Assembly (NCBI GenBank): GCA_016210295.1
Contig: JACQUM010000084.1
Coordinates: 1-12,762, forward strand
Length of the DNA: 12,762 nucleotides
From: Chloroflexota bacterium
Lineage (GTDB): Bacteria > Chloroflexota > Dehalococcoidia > UBA6926 > JACQUM01
Reading direction: 5' to 3'
Both the position numbers and the translations under genes were made by a program. Below, one piece after another: positions 1-6,857 of this stretch. The first letter of the stretch is position 1, and each line of letters opens with the position of its first letter. The notes below the pieces were generated by a model that did no database searches, was not told where the DNA came from, and saw nothing but the letters and a program-made list of their open reading frames with translations.

Positions 1-731
1 ACGCCGGTCGCCAGGACGGTAGCCACCCCCTCGCTCGCGTCCTCCAGGGTCGCGAATAGTGCCCGCGCCGTGCGCTGGACTTGGGGGAGAGGGATGAGCC
101 GGAGGACGAGCCGCGTGATGACCCCCAGGGTGCCCTCCGACCCGATGAAGAGATGGTAGAGCTGGTAGCCCGTGGCGTTCTTCGCCACCTTCCCGCCGAG
201 CCGGAGGAGGGCGCCGTCGGCCAGGGCGACGTCCATGCCGCGGACGTAGTCGCGGGTGACGCCGTACTTCACCCCGCGCGGGCCGCCAGCGTTGGTGGCG
301 ACGTTCCCGCCCAGGGTGGACTGGCGGTAGCTGGCGGGGTCGGGCGGGTAGAAGAGGCCCTCTGCCTCCACCAGACTCTGGAAGTCGGCGTTCACCACCC
401 CGGGCTCCACCACGGCCATCCCGTTCGCCTTGTCGATCTCTAAGATGCGGTCCATGCGGGCCAGATTGAGGATGATGCCGCCGGTCATGGGGATCGTCCC
501 GCCGGACAGGCTCGTCCCCGCGCCACGGGTGATGACTGGCACTTCCATCCGCGATGCGACACGCAGCGCAGCCTGGACCTGCTCCGTCGTTGTTGGAGAG
601 ACGACGATGTCGGGGAGGCGCTGCTGGAAGGTGGCGTCGTAGGAGTAGACGAGGCGGGAGGCCTCGCCGGCCTGGACGGCATCCTGGCCCACCGCTTTTG
701 CCAACTCTCGAACCAGGCTCTCAGGAGACAT
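1..731 (-). CDS. glcD: FAD-binding subunit of glycolate/D-lactate oxidase (GlcD family), N-terminal part
   Basis: Partial gene: the first 243 residues are present and the C-terminus runs off the left edge. The family oxidises glycolate or D-lactate using FAD and passes electrons to an Fe-S partner at the membrane. I translated it by hand from ATG 731. The N-terminus has YSYDATFQQRLPDIVVSP, the usual lead-in of GlcD proteins. The FAD-binding PCMH-type domain follows, with TRGAGTSLSGG (pyrophosphate loop), DPASYRQSTLGGNVATNAGG, KYGVTRDYVRG and FIGSEGTLGVITRL. All are in frame with no stop. The start codon lies inside the end of glcF (11-nt overlap), which indicates translational coupling. The upstream AGAAGG is a plausible ribosome site. 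Whether the substrate is glycolate or D-lactate cannot be decided, since the C-terminal substrate domain is outside the window. Confidence 0.93.
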   Translation of the reverse strand, partial: MSPESLVRELAKAVGQDAVQAGEASRLVYSYDATFQQRLPDIVVSPTTTEQVQAALRVASRMEVPVITRGAGTSLSGGTIPMTGGIILNLARMDRILEIDKANGMAVVEPGVVNADFQSLVEAEGLFYPPDPASYRQSTLGGNVATNAGGPRGVKYGVTRDYVRGMDVALADGALLRLGGKVAKNATGYQLYHLFIGSEGTLGVITRLVLRLIPLPQVQRTARALFATLEDASEGVATVLATG

Positions 732-2019
732 GGTAAGCGGCCTTCTCTCGGGTTCCCTGACGGGCCGCCTGGTGGGCCTCCGCCAGGACCTCCAGGAGGT
801 GACGCACCCGTACGCCGGAGCCGGCCAGGTGGGCCTGGAGCTGGAGGGCGCAGCCGGGGTTCGTGGTCACTACAACAGACGCCCCGGTCTCTCGCACGCT
901 CCGCGCCAGGCGTTGGCCCAGCGCGTCGCCCATCTCTCGGTGCAGCAGGTTGTGAACGCCGGCGCTGCCACAGCAGACGCCCCTCTCAGGCAGCTCGCGC
1001 AGCTCGATTCCCGGCACCGCCCGAAGGAGGGCGCGAGGCTCGGCAACGATGCGCTGGGCGTGGACCAAGTGACAGGCCTCCTGGTAGGTCACGGCACCCG
1101 GAGCAGACGCCAGCGGCGGCAGGGGGCGAGAGGCGACCAGCTCCGTGGACTCCCTGACTCGCGTCGCTAAAGATTGGGCCCGCTCAGCAAAGTTCGGGTC
1201 GTCCTGCAAGAGACGTCCGTAGCCTTTGAGGAAGGCCGCGCACCCTGCCGAGTCCACCGCGATGGGATCGCCTCTCTTCTCAAGGGCTTGGATGTTGCGA
1301 CGGGCCATCTCCTTCGCGTCGTCCAGGAGCCCGTTATGCGCGTGAATGGCCCCGCAGCAGCCCTGGCCAGTCGGCGCGGAGACGGCCCAACCCTGGGCGG
1401 TGAGAAGCTCGATGAGGGCCTGGTGAACGTGGGGGAAGAGGGTGCTCATCACGCATCCGGCGAAGAGGATGGCTTCGCCATCGTGGGTGCTCGTGTTGGT
1501 GGCGGGTGCCCAGCGCTGCCCTTGGGCGATGAAGGGTCTGCCAGTCTTTTGGGGCAGCATCGCCTCGACACGGCCCAGCCCGATCAAAGAGGGGACGGAC
1601 GCGAGACGAAGCTGCCGGGCGAGGCCACCGAGCCGGGTAAGAAAGCGGAGCAGGGCGGGCTTCGCCAGGGGAGAGAGCACCGTGCTGAGCAGCCGGCGGC
1701 GCCAGGGGCGCCTTCGCTGGACCGCGTCCCGGAAGGCGAGCGCGAGAGGCTCCATGTGGAAGCCCGCCGGGCAGACAGCGGTGCACGCCTCGCACACCAG
1801 GCAGTTCTCTTCGTGCCGCATGACCGCTGGAGTCAGGGTGATGTGGCCCTCGGTCACTGCCAGGGCAAGGGCGATGCGCCCGCGGGGAGACTCCTCCTCG
1901 CGGCGGGTCTCTAAGTAGGTGGGGCAGACGGATAGACAGAGGCCGCAGCGGATGCAGGCCTCCATGTTGGCCTTCTGTTCCTGGAGCCGGGCGGACCCCT
2001 CTTGCGTCCGAGTAAGCAT
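721..2019 (-). CDS. glcF: Fe-S subunit of glycolate/D-lactate oxidase (GlcF family)
   Basis: Electron-transfer partner of the GlcD-type flavoprotein encoded directly downstream. Numbered from ATG 2019 (432 aa), two ferredoxin-like 4Fe-4S motifs are visible: CIRCGLCLSVCP (Cys 22, 25, 28, 32) and CLVCEACTAVCP (Cys 73, 76, 79, 83). Two CCG-type cysteine-rich domains follow, with GCVMSTLFP plus GCCGAIHAHNG, then CHLVHAQRIV plus GVCCGSAGVHNLL. That order is diagnostic for GlcF and its relatives. The frame stays open upstream to a GTG at 2100 (27 more residues), and a TTG at 2040 is a third option. I prefer ATG 2019 because it gives about 21 residues before the first cysteine, as in known GlcF, and because a TATAAT box lies inside the longer version. 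None of the three starts has a good Shine-Dalgarno site. The gene order F then D, with no glcE between them, differs from E. coli glcDEF. Confidence 0.9.
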   Translation of the reverse strand: MLTRTQEGSARLQEQKANMEACIRCGLCLSVCPTYLETRREEESPRGRIALALAVTEGHITLTPAVMRHEENCLVCEACTAVCPAGFHMEPLALAFRDAVQRRRPWRRRLLSTVLSPLAKPALLRFLTRLGGLARQLRLASVPSLIGLGRVEAMLPQKTGRPFIAQGQRWAPATNTSTHDGEAILFAGCVMSTLFPHVHQALIELLTAQGWAVSAPTGQGCCGAIHAHNGLLDDAKEMARRNIQALEKRGDPIAVDSAGCAAFLKGYGRLLQDDPNFAERAQSLATRVRESTELVASRPLPPLASAPGAVTYQEACHLVHAQRIVAEPRALLRAVPGIELRELPERGVCCGSAGVHNLLHREMGDALGQRLARSVRETGASVVVTTNPGCALQLQAHLAGSGVRVRHLLEVLAEAHQAARQGTREKAAYHVS

Positions 2020-2055
2020 CGCGGACAGGCCGTCGTACAAGGGAGATACGCGGTG

Positions 2056-2061
2056 ATTATA
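2056..2061 (-). promoter_or_regulatory. Possible -10 box for glcF-glcD
   Basis: A perfect TATAAT on the minus strand in an otherwise GC-rich stretch. It would start transcription near 2049, about 30 nt ahead of ATG 2019. The hexamer 17 bp upstream (CAGGGA, 2079-2084) is a poor -35, so this rests on the -10 alone. Confidence 0.35.
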
Positions 2062-2109
2062 ACCCTTTGGCACTGCGCTCCCTGGGGCGGCGAAGGGCAC
2101 TCCGGCAGG

Positions 2110-2139
2110 TTGACACCCTGAAGGGCCTGCCTCTACGAT
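2110..2139 (+). promoter_or_regulatory. Sigma70-type promoter for the membrane protein-yhhQ pair
   Basis: A perfect TTGACA (2110-2115), an 18-bp spacer and TACGAT (2134-2139, 4 of 6 matches, keeping the important T, A and final T). It points at the gene starting at 2181 and lies between divergent genes. Its position excludes the longer upstream extension of that reading frame. Confidence 0.6.
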
Positions 2140-2180
2140 GGACGGGGGACTGCTGGGGAGGGTTTAGTAATCAGAGCAGC

Positions 2181-2537
2181 ATGAAGATCAACTATCCAAT
2201 CGTCATCGCCTTCGCCAGCTCGCTGGTCATCAATCCCATCCATCTTCCCTTCACCGTGCCCTGGCTGGGGAACCAACTCGCGGCGATGGGTGTCACCTCG
2301 GTGGCAGACTGGGTGAAGGCCAACGAGGGCATGATCGTGGCAGTCGGGACGGGGTATTTCCTCGCCGCCATCGGCTACGTCTACTGGTGGCTCTTCTTCA
2401 TCCGGCGCAGGAAAGTACAGCAGGCGGCAACCGTCGCCGTGGCGGCCCCCCAGGATTCGGGGGAGCCTTACCGAGGCCCCGGAGGCGGCAAGAGGCGCCC
2501 CCGGGCGCGTCGGCACCGGACGGGCCGCATCCGCTAG
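2181..2537 (+). CDS. Small two-helix membrane protein, function unknown
   Basis: A 118-residue protein that I do not recognise. It has two hydrophobic segments: about residues 4-26 (contains YPIVIAFASSLVINPIHL) and about 52-72 (contains VAVGTGYFLAAIGYVYWWLF). The second ends in RRRK, placing the C-terminus in the cytoplasm by the positive-inside rule, with a short loop between helices outside. The tail from about residue 85 is low-complexity and very basic (GGGKRRPRARRHRTGRIR), perhaps for contact with nucleic acid or lipid headgroups. The frame is open back to 2067, but ATG 2181 fits the promoter at 2110-2139. A GGGGAGGG at 2155-2162 is rather far for a ribosome site. The stop is 3 nt before the yhhQ-type gene, so the two are almost certainly cotranscribed, and it may assist that transporter. 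Confidence 0.7.
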   Translation: MKINYPIVIAFASSLVINPIHLPFTVPWLGNQLAAMGVTSVADWVKANEGMIVAVGTGYFLAAIGYVYWWLFFIRRRKVQQAATVAVAAPQDSGEPYRGPGGGKRRPRARRHRTGRIR

Positions 2538-2540
2538 CAC

Positions 2541-3236
2541 ATGAGCCGCGCAGCCTCTGCCTCTGTTCCTTCAGGCTACTCCGGTTGGTTCGTCGTCATC
2601 GCGGCCCTCTTCGTCACCAGCCTCATCACCGCCAACATCATTGCCGTCAAGCTGGTCGGCCTGGCGGGGCTGGTCTTTCCGGCTGGGGTGGTCATCTTTC
2701 CGGTCAGCTACATCCTGGGCGACGTGCTCACGGAGGTCTACGGGTACCGAAGGGCCCGCGCGGTCATCTGGCTGGGTTTCTTGTGCAACCTGATAGCCGT
2801 CGCCGCTATCCTTGTCGGTGGGGCCCTGCCTGCGGCGGGGTTCTGGCAGGGACAGGAGGCCTACGAGACGATCCTGGGGTTCACGCCCCGCCTCCTGGTG
2901 GCCTCCTTCCTCGCCTACCTTATCGGTGAGCTGTCCAACGCGACCGTGTTGGCGAGGATGAAGGTGGCCACGCGGGGAAGGTTCCTGTGGGCGCGGACTA
3001 TCGGCTCAACGGTGGTCGGGCAGGGGCTCGATTCGGCTGTCTTCATCACGATAGCTTTCTTCGGGAGGATCCCTTCGGAAGGGCTCCTGACCGCTATCCT
3101 CACCCAGTGGCTCCTCAAGACGGGCTATGAGGTCCTGGCCACGCCGCTGACCTACGCCGTGGTCGGTTTCCTGAAGAGGAGAGAGGGGCTGGACGTCTAC
3201 GACTCTCAGACCCGTTTCTCTCCTCTGCCGGGATAG
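2541..3236 (+). CDS. yhhQ: Queuosine precursor transporter, YhhQ/DUF165 (VUT) family
   Basis: A 231-residue inner-membrane protein of the YhhQ/VUT family, which imports precursors of the tRNA base queuosine (preQ0/preQ1 or related 7-deazaguanines). Family signatures are clear: TANIIAVKLVG (30-40), FPVSYILGDVLTEVYGYRRA (53-72), YLIGELSNATVLARMK (126-141), RTIGSTVVGQGLDS (152-165) and LLKTGYEVLATPLTY (191-205). About six hydrophobic segments are visible, and the length is normal for the family. ATG 2541 lies 3 nt after the preceding stop, so translation is probably coupled. No preQ1 riboswitch was recognised upstream. The exact substrate cannot be told from sequence. Confidence 0.9.
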   Translation: MSRAASASVPSGYSGWFVVIAALFVTSLITANIIAVKLVGLAGLVFPAGVVIFPVSYILGDVLTEVYGYRRARAVIWLGFLCNLIAVAAILVGGALPAAGFWQGQEAYETILGFTPRLLVASFLAYLIGELSNATVLARMKVATRGRFLWARTIGSTVVGQGLDSAVFITIAFFGRIPSEGLLTAILTQWLLKTGYEVLATPLTYAVVGFLKRREGLDVYDSQTRFSPLPG

Positions 3237-3244
3237 CGGGACTG

Positions 3245-3260
3245 CGCTCTCCCAAGAGCG
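3245..3260. terminator. Short hairpin between convergent genes, possible weak bidirectional terminator
   Basis: CGCTCT (3245-3250) pairs with AGAGCG (3255-3260) around a CCCA loop, in the 40-nt gap between the ends of yhhQ (plus) and the dnaC-like gene (minus). There is only a short TATTTC downstream on the plus strand and no U-tract on the minus, so it would be a weak intrinsic terminator. Confidence 0.4.
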
Positions 3261-3276
3261 TATTTCGGGATAGCTG

Positions 3277-4689
3277 CTAGGCGAAGGTGCCGCGGCGGCG
3301 GGGGTTGGGCTCCTCGGTCTGGCGGGGCTTCCGGTCCACCCGGTAGTCGGGGGCGCCGATTACTTGGACGACGCTGAGGCGGCGGTCGGCCAGGCGGGAG
3401 CCGATCCGCGTCTCGATGTCGTCGAGAGAGAGGGCGGTGGTGATCACGGTCGGCAGGCGAGCGTTGTACCGGTAGTTGATGATCTGGAAGAGCTTCTCCT
3501 GCGCCCACGGGGTGGCGGACTGGGCTCCGAGGTCGTCCAGGATGAGGAGGGGGCTCGTCCTCACCTTCTCGAAGAGCTCGTCGTAGGTCAGGTGGCTCTC
3601 CGGGCTGAAGGCGAAGCGCAGGTGGTCCAGCAGGTCCGGCACAATGACGAAGAGGACGGGGTGGCCCTGGCCCACGCGCTCGTTGGCGATAGCGGCGGCG
3701 AGGTGGGTCTTGCCACAGCCGTTCTCTCCCATGAAGACCAGCCACCCCTCCGGCTCGACGGCGAACTCCTTGGCCACCCGGAAAGCCCCTTCCAGGCTCT
3801 CCCGCTGCTCCTTGGGGAGGTTGACCCGGTGGGGATTGAACGTCTGGAAGGTCATGGACCGCAGGAGGGCAAGATCGAGGGCGCCCACGCGGTCCCACTG
3901 GGCCGCCTCTACGCCTGTCCTGTAGACGCGGGCGATCTCCGTGTCGGTGAGACGAGTCCGGAAACGCTCCTCCAGGGAGTCCAGGGGAACGCCAATGGTC
4001 ACCACGGTCGGGAGATGGGAAGAGAAGCGGTGGTTCAGGACCTGGAACAGCTTCTCCTGGGCCCAGGGTGTGCTGGACTGGGCGCCCAGATCGTCCAGCA
4101 CGAGGAAGGGCGTTTCGCGCACGCGCGAGAAGAGGTCGTCGTAGGGGAGCTCGGCGCCGGGGGCGTAGGCGGCGCGCAGATGGTCGAGGAGGTCGGGGAC
4201 GACGACGAAGAGGACGGAGTCTCCCAGGCGCAGGCGCTCGTTGGCGATGGCGGCGGCGAGGTGCGTCTTGCCCGATCCGCTCGGCCCGACCAGGACGAAC
4301 CAACCACGCGGAGTAGCAGCGTGGGAGACGGCCGCGGCATAAGCCTGGCGGAAGAGGGCTTGGCTCGCCGTGTCGGGGCGGACGCCTTGCTCTAGAAGGT
4401 TCTCGAAGGTGACGCGCGCAAGAGGGCCCAGGTTGCTGTACCTCTGGAGGCGGAGAGCACGGGCCCGGATCGTCTCCTCCAGGCGGCAGGTGCAGGGGAT
4501 GGCCCGACCGAAGTCGGGGTGTCCGACGGGCGCGTCCAAGCCCACCCATCCCGTGCCCCGGCAGCGAGGACAAACCTCAGCGGGGGTCTGCGGGGGTGCG
4601 ATGTTCTTGTCAGCGCCAGTGGACGACGGGCCCGTACCGGCCCCCAAAGCGCCGAGCCTTCGCTGCAGGATGTCCCCTATCCGTTCCAT
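3277..4689 (-). CDS. DnaC/DnaI-like helicase loader with two tandem AAA+ domains
   Basis: A 470-residue ATPase, about twice the usual length of DnaC (about 245 aa) or DnaI (about 310 aa). It probably loads the DnaB helicase encoded upstream. The N-terminus has a zinc-binding pattern (C40, C43, C66, C68) like DnaI-type loaders. AAA+ module 1: Walker A GPSGSGKT (135-142), Walker B FLVLDDLG (195-202), TRLTD near 245-249. AAA+ module 2: Walker A GENGCGKT (321-328), Walker B LLILDDLG (381-388), SRLAD 431-435. The two modules are about 66% identical over about 100 residues by hand count (68 of 103), offset exactly 186 residues. Both share THLAAAIANER, VPDLLDHLR and TPWAQEKLFQ. The sensor-1 position usually written TTN or TSN reads TIG in module 1 and TTA in module 2. 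ATG 4689 has GGAAGGA about 10 nt upstream, and the start lies inside the dnaD-like gene (80-nt overlap). It is the last gene of the rplI operon. Confidence 0.9.
   Translation of the reverse strand: MERIGDILQRRLGALGAGTGPSSTGADKNIAPPQTPAEVCPRCRGTGWVGLDAPVGHPDFGRAIPCTCRLEETIRARALRLQRYSNLGPLARVTFENLLEQGVRPDTASQALFRQAYAAAVSHAATPRGWFVLVGPSGSGKTHLAAAIANERLRLGDSVLFVVVPDLLDHLRAAYAPGAELPYDDLFSRVRETPFLVLDDLGAQSSTPWAQEKLFQVLNHRFSSHLPTVVTIGVPLDSLEERFRTRLTDTEIARVYRTGVEAAQWDRVGALDLALLRSMTFQTFNPHRVNLPKEQRESLEGAFRVAKEFAVEPEGWLVFMGENGCGKTHLAAAIANERVGQGHPVLFVIVPDLLDHLRFAFSPESHLTYDELFEKVRTSPLLILDDLGAQSATPWAQEKLFQIINYRYNARLPTVITTALSLDDIETRIGSRLADRRLSVVQVIGAPDYRVDRKPRQTEEPNPRRRGTFA
3600..4300. repeat. Internal direct repeat within the dnaC-like gene (558-nt period)
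   Basis: The two AAA+ modules are still recognisable as a DNA-level duplication. For example the 39 nt starting at 3677 match the 39 nt starting at 4235 with only two differences seen, and other blocks around 3490-3540 and 4048-4100 also align at the same 558-nt offset. The period is a whole number of codons (186). It marks an in-frame tandem duplication, or later gene conversion between the halves. Confidence 0.75.
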
Positions 4690-5311
4690 CGTCTCTTCCT
4701 TCCGCTGTCCATCGATCCAGAATGGCGTGCACGTAACGCCAGCTTCTCTTGTTGCTCTCCGCCGCCACTCGAAAGGCGTCCCGGACCCAGGCGGGGGGAT
4801 AGGCCGTCTCCGCCTCCTTGAGCTCCTCGGCGATAGTCGGCGTCAGCAAACCTATCGTCTCCTCGTAGAGGGCGAAGATATTGGACTCTTTGGTCTCCCT
4901 TTGCGGCTCCGGCGCCACTGGCCTGCCGAGGTCGATGGCGCCTGCCCGGGCCAGGTCCACCGCGCGCCTCCCCTCGGGGTCGTTGATGAAATAGGCGGTC
5001 TGCGGGCCCCCTTCACCGCCCAGGGACACGGCCAAGAGGACGCCCCGTTCGACGGCCCTGTTCAGTCCCCGCGTCAGGGCCTCTTCCCGCTGGGAATCGT
5101 TGGCCCCGAGGCCGCTCCATAGCTCCGGCGTCGCCCTCAGCTCTCCGCGGGTGAGGAAGCGGGGAGAGCCCTTTTTCCGCTTCACGCCCCGCAGGACGCT
5201 CAGGATGACCTTCAACTCGGCGAGGTCGTTGGCGGCGGGCAGGACCTCGGTGAAGAAGGCGGCGGGGATGGAGGTGACCTCGCTGCGCTCGGGGAAGCCG
5301 GAAAACTTCAA
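4610..5311 (-). CDS. DnaD-domain primosomal protein
   Basis: A 233-residue protein with the two-part layout of DnaD. The N-terminal part (about 1-110) begins KFSGFPERSEVTSIPAAFF, followed by DLAELKVILSVLRGV, the winged-helix region of the family. The C-terminal part (about 144-205) is the DnaD/DnaB_2 domain: NIFALYEETIGLLTPTIAEE, then WVRDAF and SWRYVHAILDRWTAEG, ending in the conserved YxxxIL.xW pattern. In Firmicutes DnaD remodels DNA and helps bring helicase and loader to the origin; the same role is inferred here from its place between dnaB and a loader gene. The start codon is TTG, supported by GGGAG 7 nt upstream and by the match to family N-termini. The last 26 or so residues lie beyond the conserved domain and overlap the loader gene in another frame. 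Confidence 0.88.
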   Translation of the reverse strand: MKFSGFPERSEVTSIPAAFFTEVLPAANDLAELKVILSVLRGVKRKKGSPRFLTRGELRATPELWSGLGANDSQREEALTRGLNRAVERGVLLAVSLGGEGGPQTAYFINDPEGRRAVDLARAGAIDLGRPVAPEPQRETKESNIFALYEETIGLLTPTIAEELKEAETAYPPAWVRDAFRVAAESNKRSWRYVHAILDRWTAEGRDDGTDRGHPAAKARRFGGRYGPVVHWR

Positions 5312-5327
5312 GACCTCACTCCCTCAG

Positions 5328-5425
5328 TCCCCCTCTCCCACTGGGAGAGGGGGAAGAAATAAGAAGGTGGGGGACACCCCCAGACCCCTGGCAGAGTCCC
5401 GACAATGTCGGGACTCTGCATTCCC
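5328..5425. repeat. Composite intergenic repeat, copy 1: three hairpins in a row
   Basis: It fills most of the 158-nt gap between dnaB and the dnaD-like gene. Hairpin A: 5328-5339 pairs with 5343-5354, 12 bp, loop ACT. Hairpin B: TGGGGG 5368-5373 pairs with CCCCCA 5377-5382, loop ACA. Hairpin C: 5391-5404 is the exact reverse complement of 5406-5419 (about 13 bp with a 3-nt loop). A shared block, GGGGGACACCC through AGTCCCGA and TCGGGACTCT, recurs at 10504-10587. None of the stems is followed by a convincing U-tract on the minus strand. It sits inside an operon directly before a ribosome site, so RNA processing or stability effects are possible. It does not look coding. Confidence 0.75.
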
Positions 5426-5469
5426 CAGGCTGCCGCTATGCTTCGTATCGACTTCGGCATAGTTGGCTC

Positions 5470-6834
5470 CTACACAAGCCGTGGGCGGGCCTGGTCGCGG
5501 TAGAGGTCCAAGAAGGTCGTCGTGCGGTCGCGGAACAGGAGTTGGAGGCGTCCCATAGGCCCGTGCCTGTGCTTGGCTACAATGATGTCCGCGATGCCTT
5601 TCGGGTACTCCTCGCTGGGGAAGCGGCGCTCCCACTCCTCCTCGGTGAAGTAGAAGTCGGGCCGGTAGATGAAGGCGACCACGTCGGCGTCCTGCTCGAT
5701 GCTGCCGCTCTCCCGGAGGTCGGAGAGGATGGGTTCGTGGCTGGGCCGGCCCTCGACGGCGCGGGAGAGTTGGGAGACGGCCAGGAGGGGGACGTTCAGG
5801 TCTCTCGCCAGTCCTTTCAAGGACCGGGAGATCTCGCTGATCTCCTGCACGCGGTTGCCGCCGAAGGCGGTGGAGCCCTGCATGAGCTGAAGATAGTCGA
5901 TGACGATCAGGTCCAGGCCCTGCTCCATATGGAGACGCCGGGCCTTGGAGCGCATCTCGACGATGCCCAGGAGGGGCGAGTCGTCTATGTAGATGGAAAG
6001 CTCGGCCAGCTGCCCGGCCGCGTGCTGGACGGCCTCCTCTTCCGTGTCCGTCCAGTTCCCCAGTCGCAGGCGGTGGGTGGTCACGCCGGACTCGGTGGCG
6101 AGGAGCCTCTCCACCACCTGCTCCCGCGCCATCTCCAGGCTGAACATGGCCACGGTCCTGCCCTCCCTGGCCACGTTTCGGGCCATGTTGAGGGCGAGGG
6201 CGCTCTTCCCCATCCCCGGCCGGGCGGCGAGGATCAGCATGTCCGAAGGCTGGAGCCCTCCCAGGAGCTTGTCCAGGTCGGAGAAGCCGGAGGGGAGGCC
6301 TCCGCGAGGCACCCCCGCGTAGAGCCCCTGCTCCAGGTATTGGTCCAGGGCCTCGCGGAGGGAGAGGAGGTCGCGCGTGGAGTGGCCGAGGCGCAGCCGG
6401 TAGAGCTCGTCTTCTGCCTTGCGCATCGCCTCGTCGGCTTCGAGCTCCGCACCGTAGCCGATGGCGGCGATCCTCCCGCCGGCGTCGATCAGCTTTCGCA
6501 TGACGGAGAAGCGCCGGACGAGCTGGCCGTAGTGGGACGCGTAGACCGAAGAGGGAACGCCGCCGATGAGGTGGTTCAGATAGGGAAGGCCCCCTACTTC
6601 CTCCAGGCGGCCCTGTCGCGAGAGCTCGTCGGCGATGGTGATCAGGTTGATGGGGTCGTTGCGATCGAAGAGGGCGAGACAGGCCTCGTAGCACCACCGG
6701 TTCTTTTCGCGGTAGAAGTCGCTGGCCTGGAGGTAGGAAGCGACGTCGGGGAGGGTCTCGCCGTTGATGAGGACGGACCCCAGGACCGCCTCTTCGGCCT
6801 CGTCATCGTGGGGAGGCAACCGGTCTGCGTACAT
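5470..6834 (-). CDS. dnaB: Replicative DNA helicase DnaB
   Basis: The hexameric 5'-3' helicase of the replication fork. It has 454 residues, normal length, with no intein. N-terminal DnaB domain about 8-110: PPHDDEAEEAVLGSVLIN, SDFYREKNRWCYEACLALFD, GGLPYLNHL. Linker helix about 130-170. RecA-like domain from about 180: GFSDLDKLLGGLQPSDML, Walker A ARPGMGKS (204-211), VAMFSLEM (228-235), Walker B LIVIDYLQLM (309-318), VSQLSR (353-358), LSDLRESGSIEQDADVV (370-386) and KHRHGPMG (421-428), where most DnaBs have KNRNGPTG. It starts 23 nt after rplI. The ribosome site is weak (GCGAGAC), so it may depend on coupling to rplI. Confidence 0.97.
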   Translation of the reverse strand: MYADRLPPHDDEAEEAVLGSVLINGETLPDVASYLQASDFYREKNRWCYEACLALFDRNDPINLITIADELSRQGRLEEVGGLPYLNHLIGGVPSSVYASHYGQLVRRFSVMRKLIDAGGRIAAIGYGAELEADEAMRKAEDELYRLRLGHSTRDLLSLREALDQYLEQGLYAGVPRGGLPSGFSDLDKLLGGLQPSDMLILAARPGMGKSALALNMARNVAREGRTVAMFSLEMAREQVVERLLATESGVTTHRLRLGNWTDTEEEAVQHAAGQLAELSIYIDDSPLLGIVEMRSKARRLHMEQGLDLIVIDYLQLMQGSTAFGGNRVQEISEISRSLKGLARDLNVPLLAVSQLSRAVEGRPSHEPILSDLRESGSIEQDADVVAFIYRPDFYFTEEEWERRFPSEEYPKGIADIIVAKHRHGPMGRLQLLFRDRTTTFLDLYRDQARPRLV

Positions 6835-6857
6835 GGGCGTCTCGCTGGCGGCTCGGG

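Noticed and set aside
2140..2180. preQ1 riboswitch ahead of the yhhQ unit
   Set aside because: The leader is about 35 nt and shows no recognisable preQ1 aptamer consensus.
3206..4573. A 455-codon minus-strand frame overlapping the dnaC-like gene, and plus-strand frames at 3364-4395 and 5542-6861
   Set aside because: All are shifted or antisense to genes with clear motifs, and their translations are Arg/Pro/Gly-rich in the manner of frame shadows.
4600..4700. Frameshift or sequencing error as the cause of the dnaD-dnaC overlap
   Set aside because: Both proteins are complete at the joint: the DnaD domain ends before the overlap and the loader has its own ribosome site.
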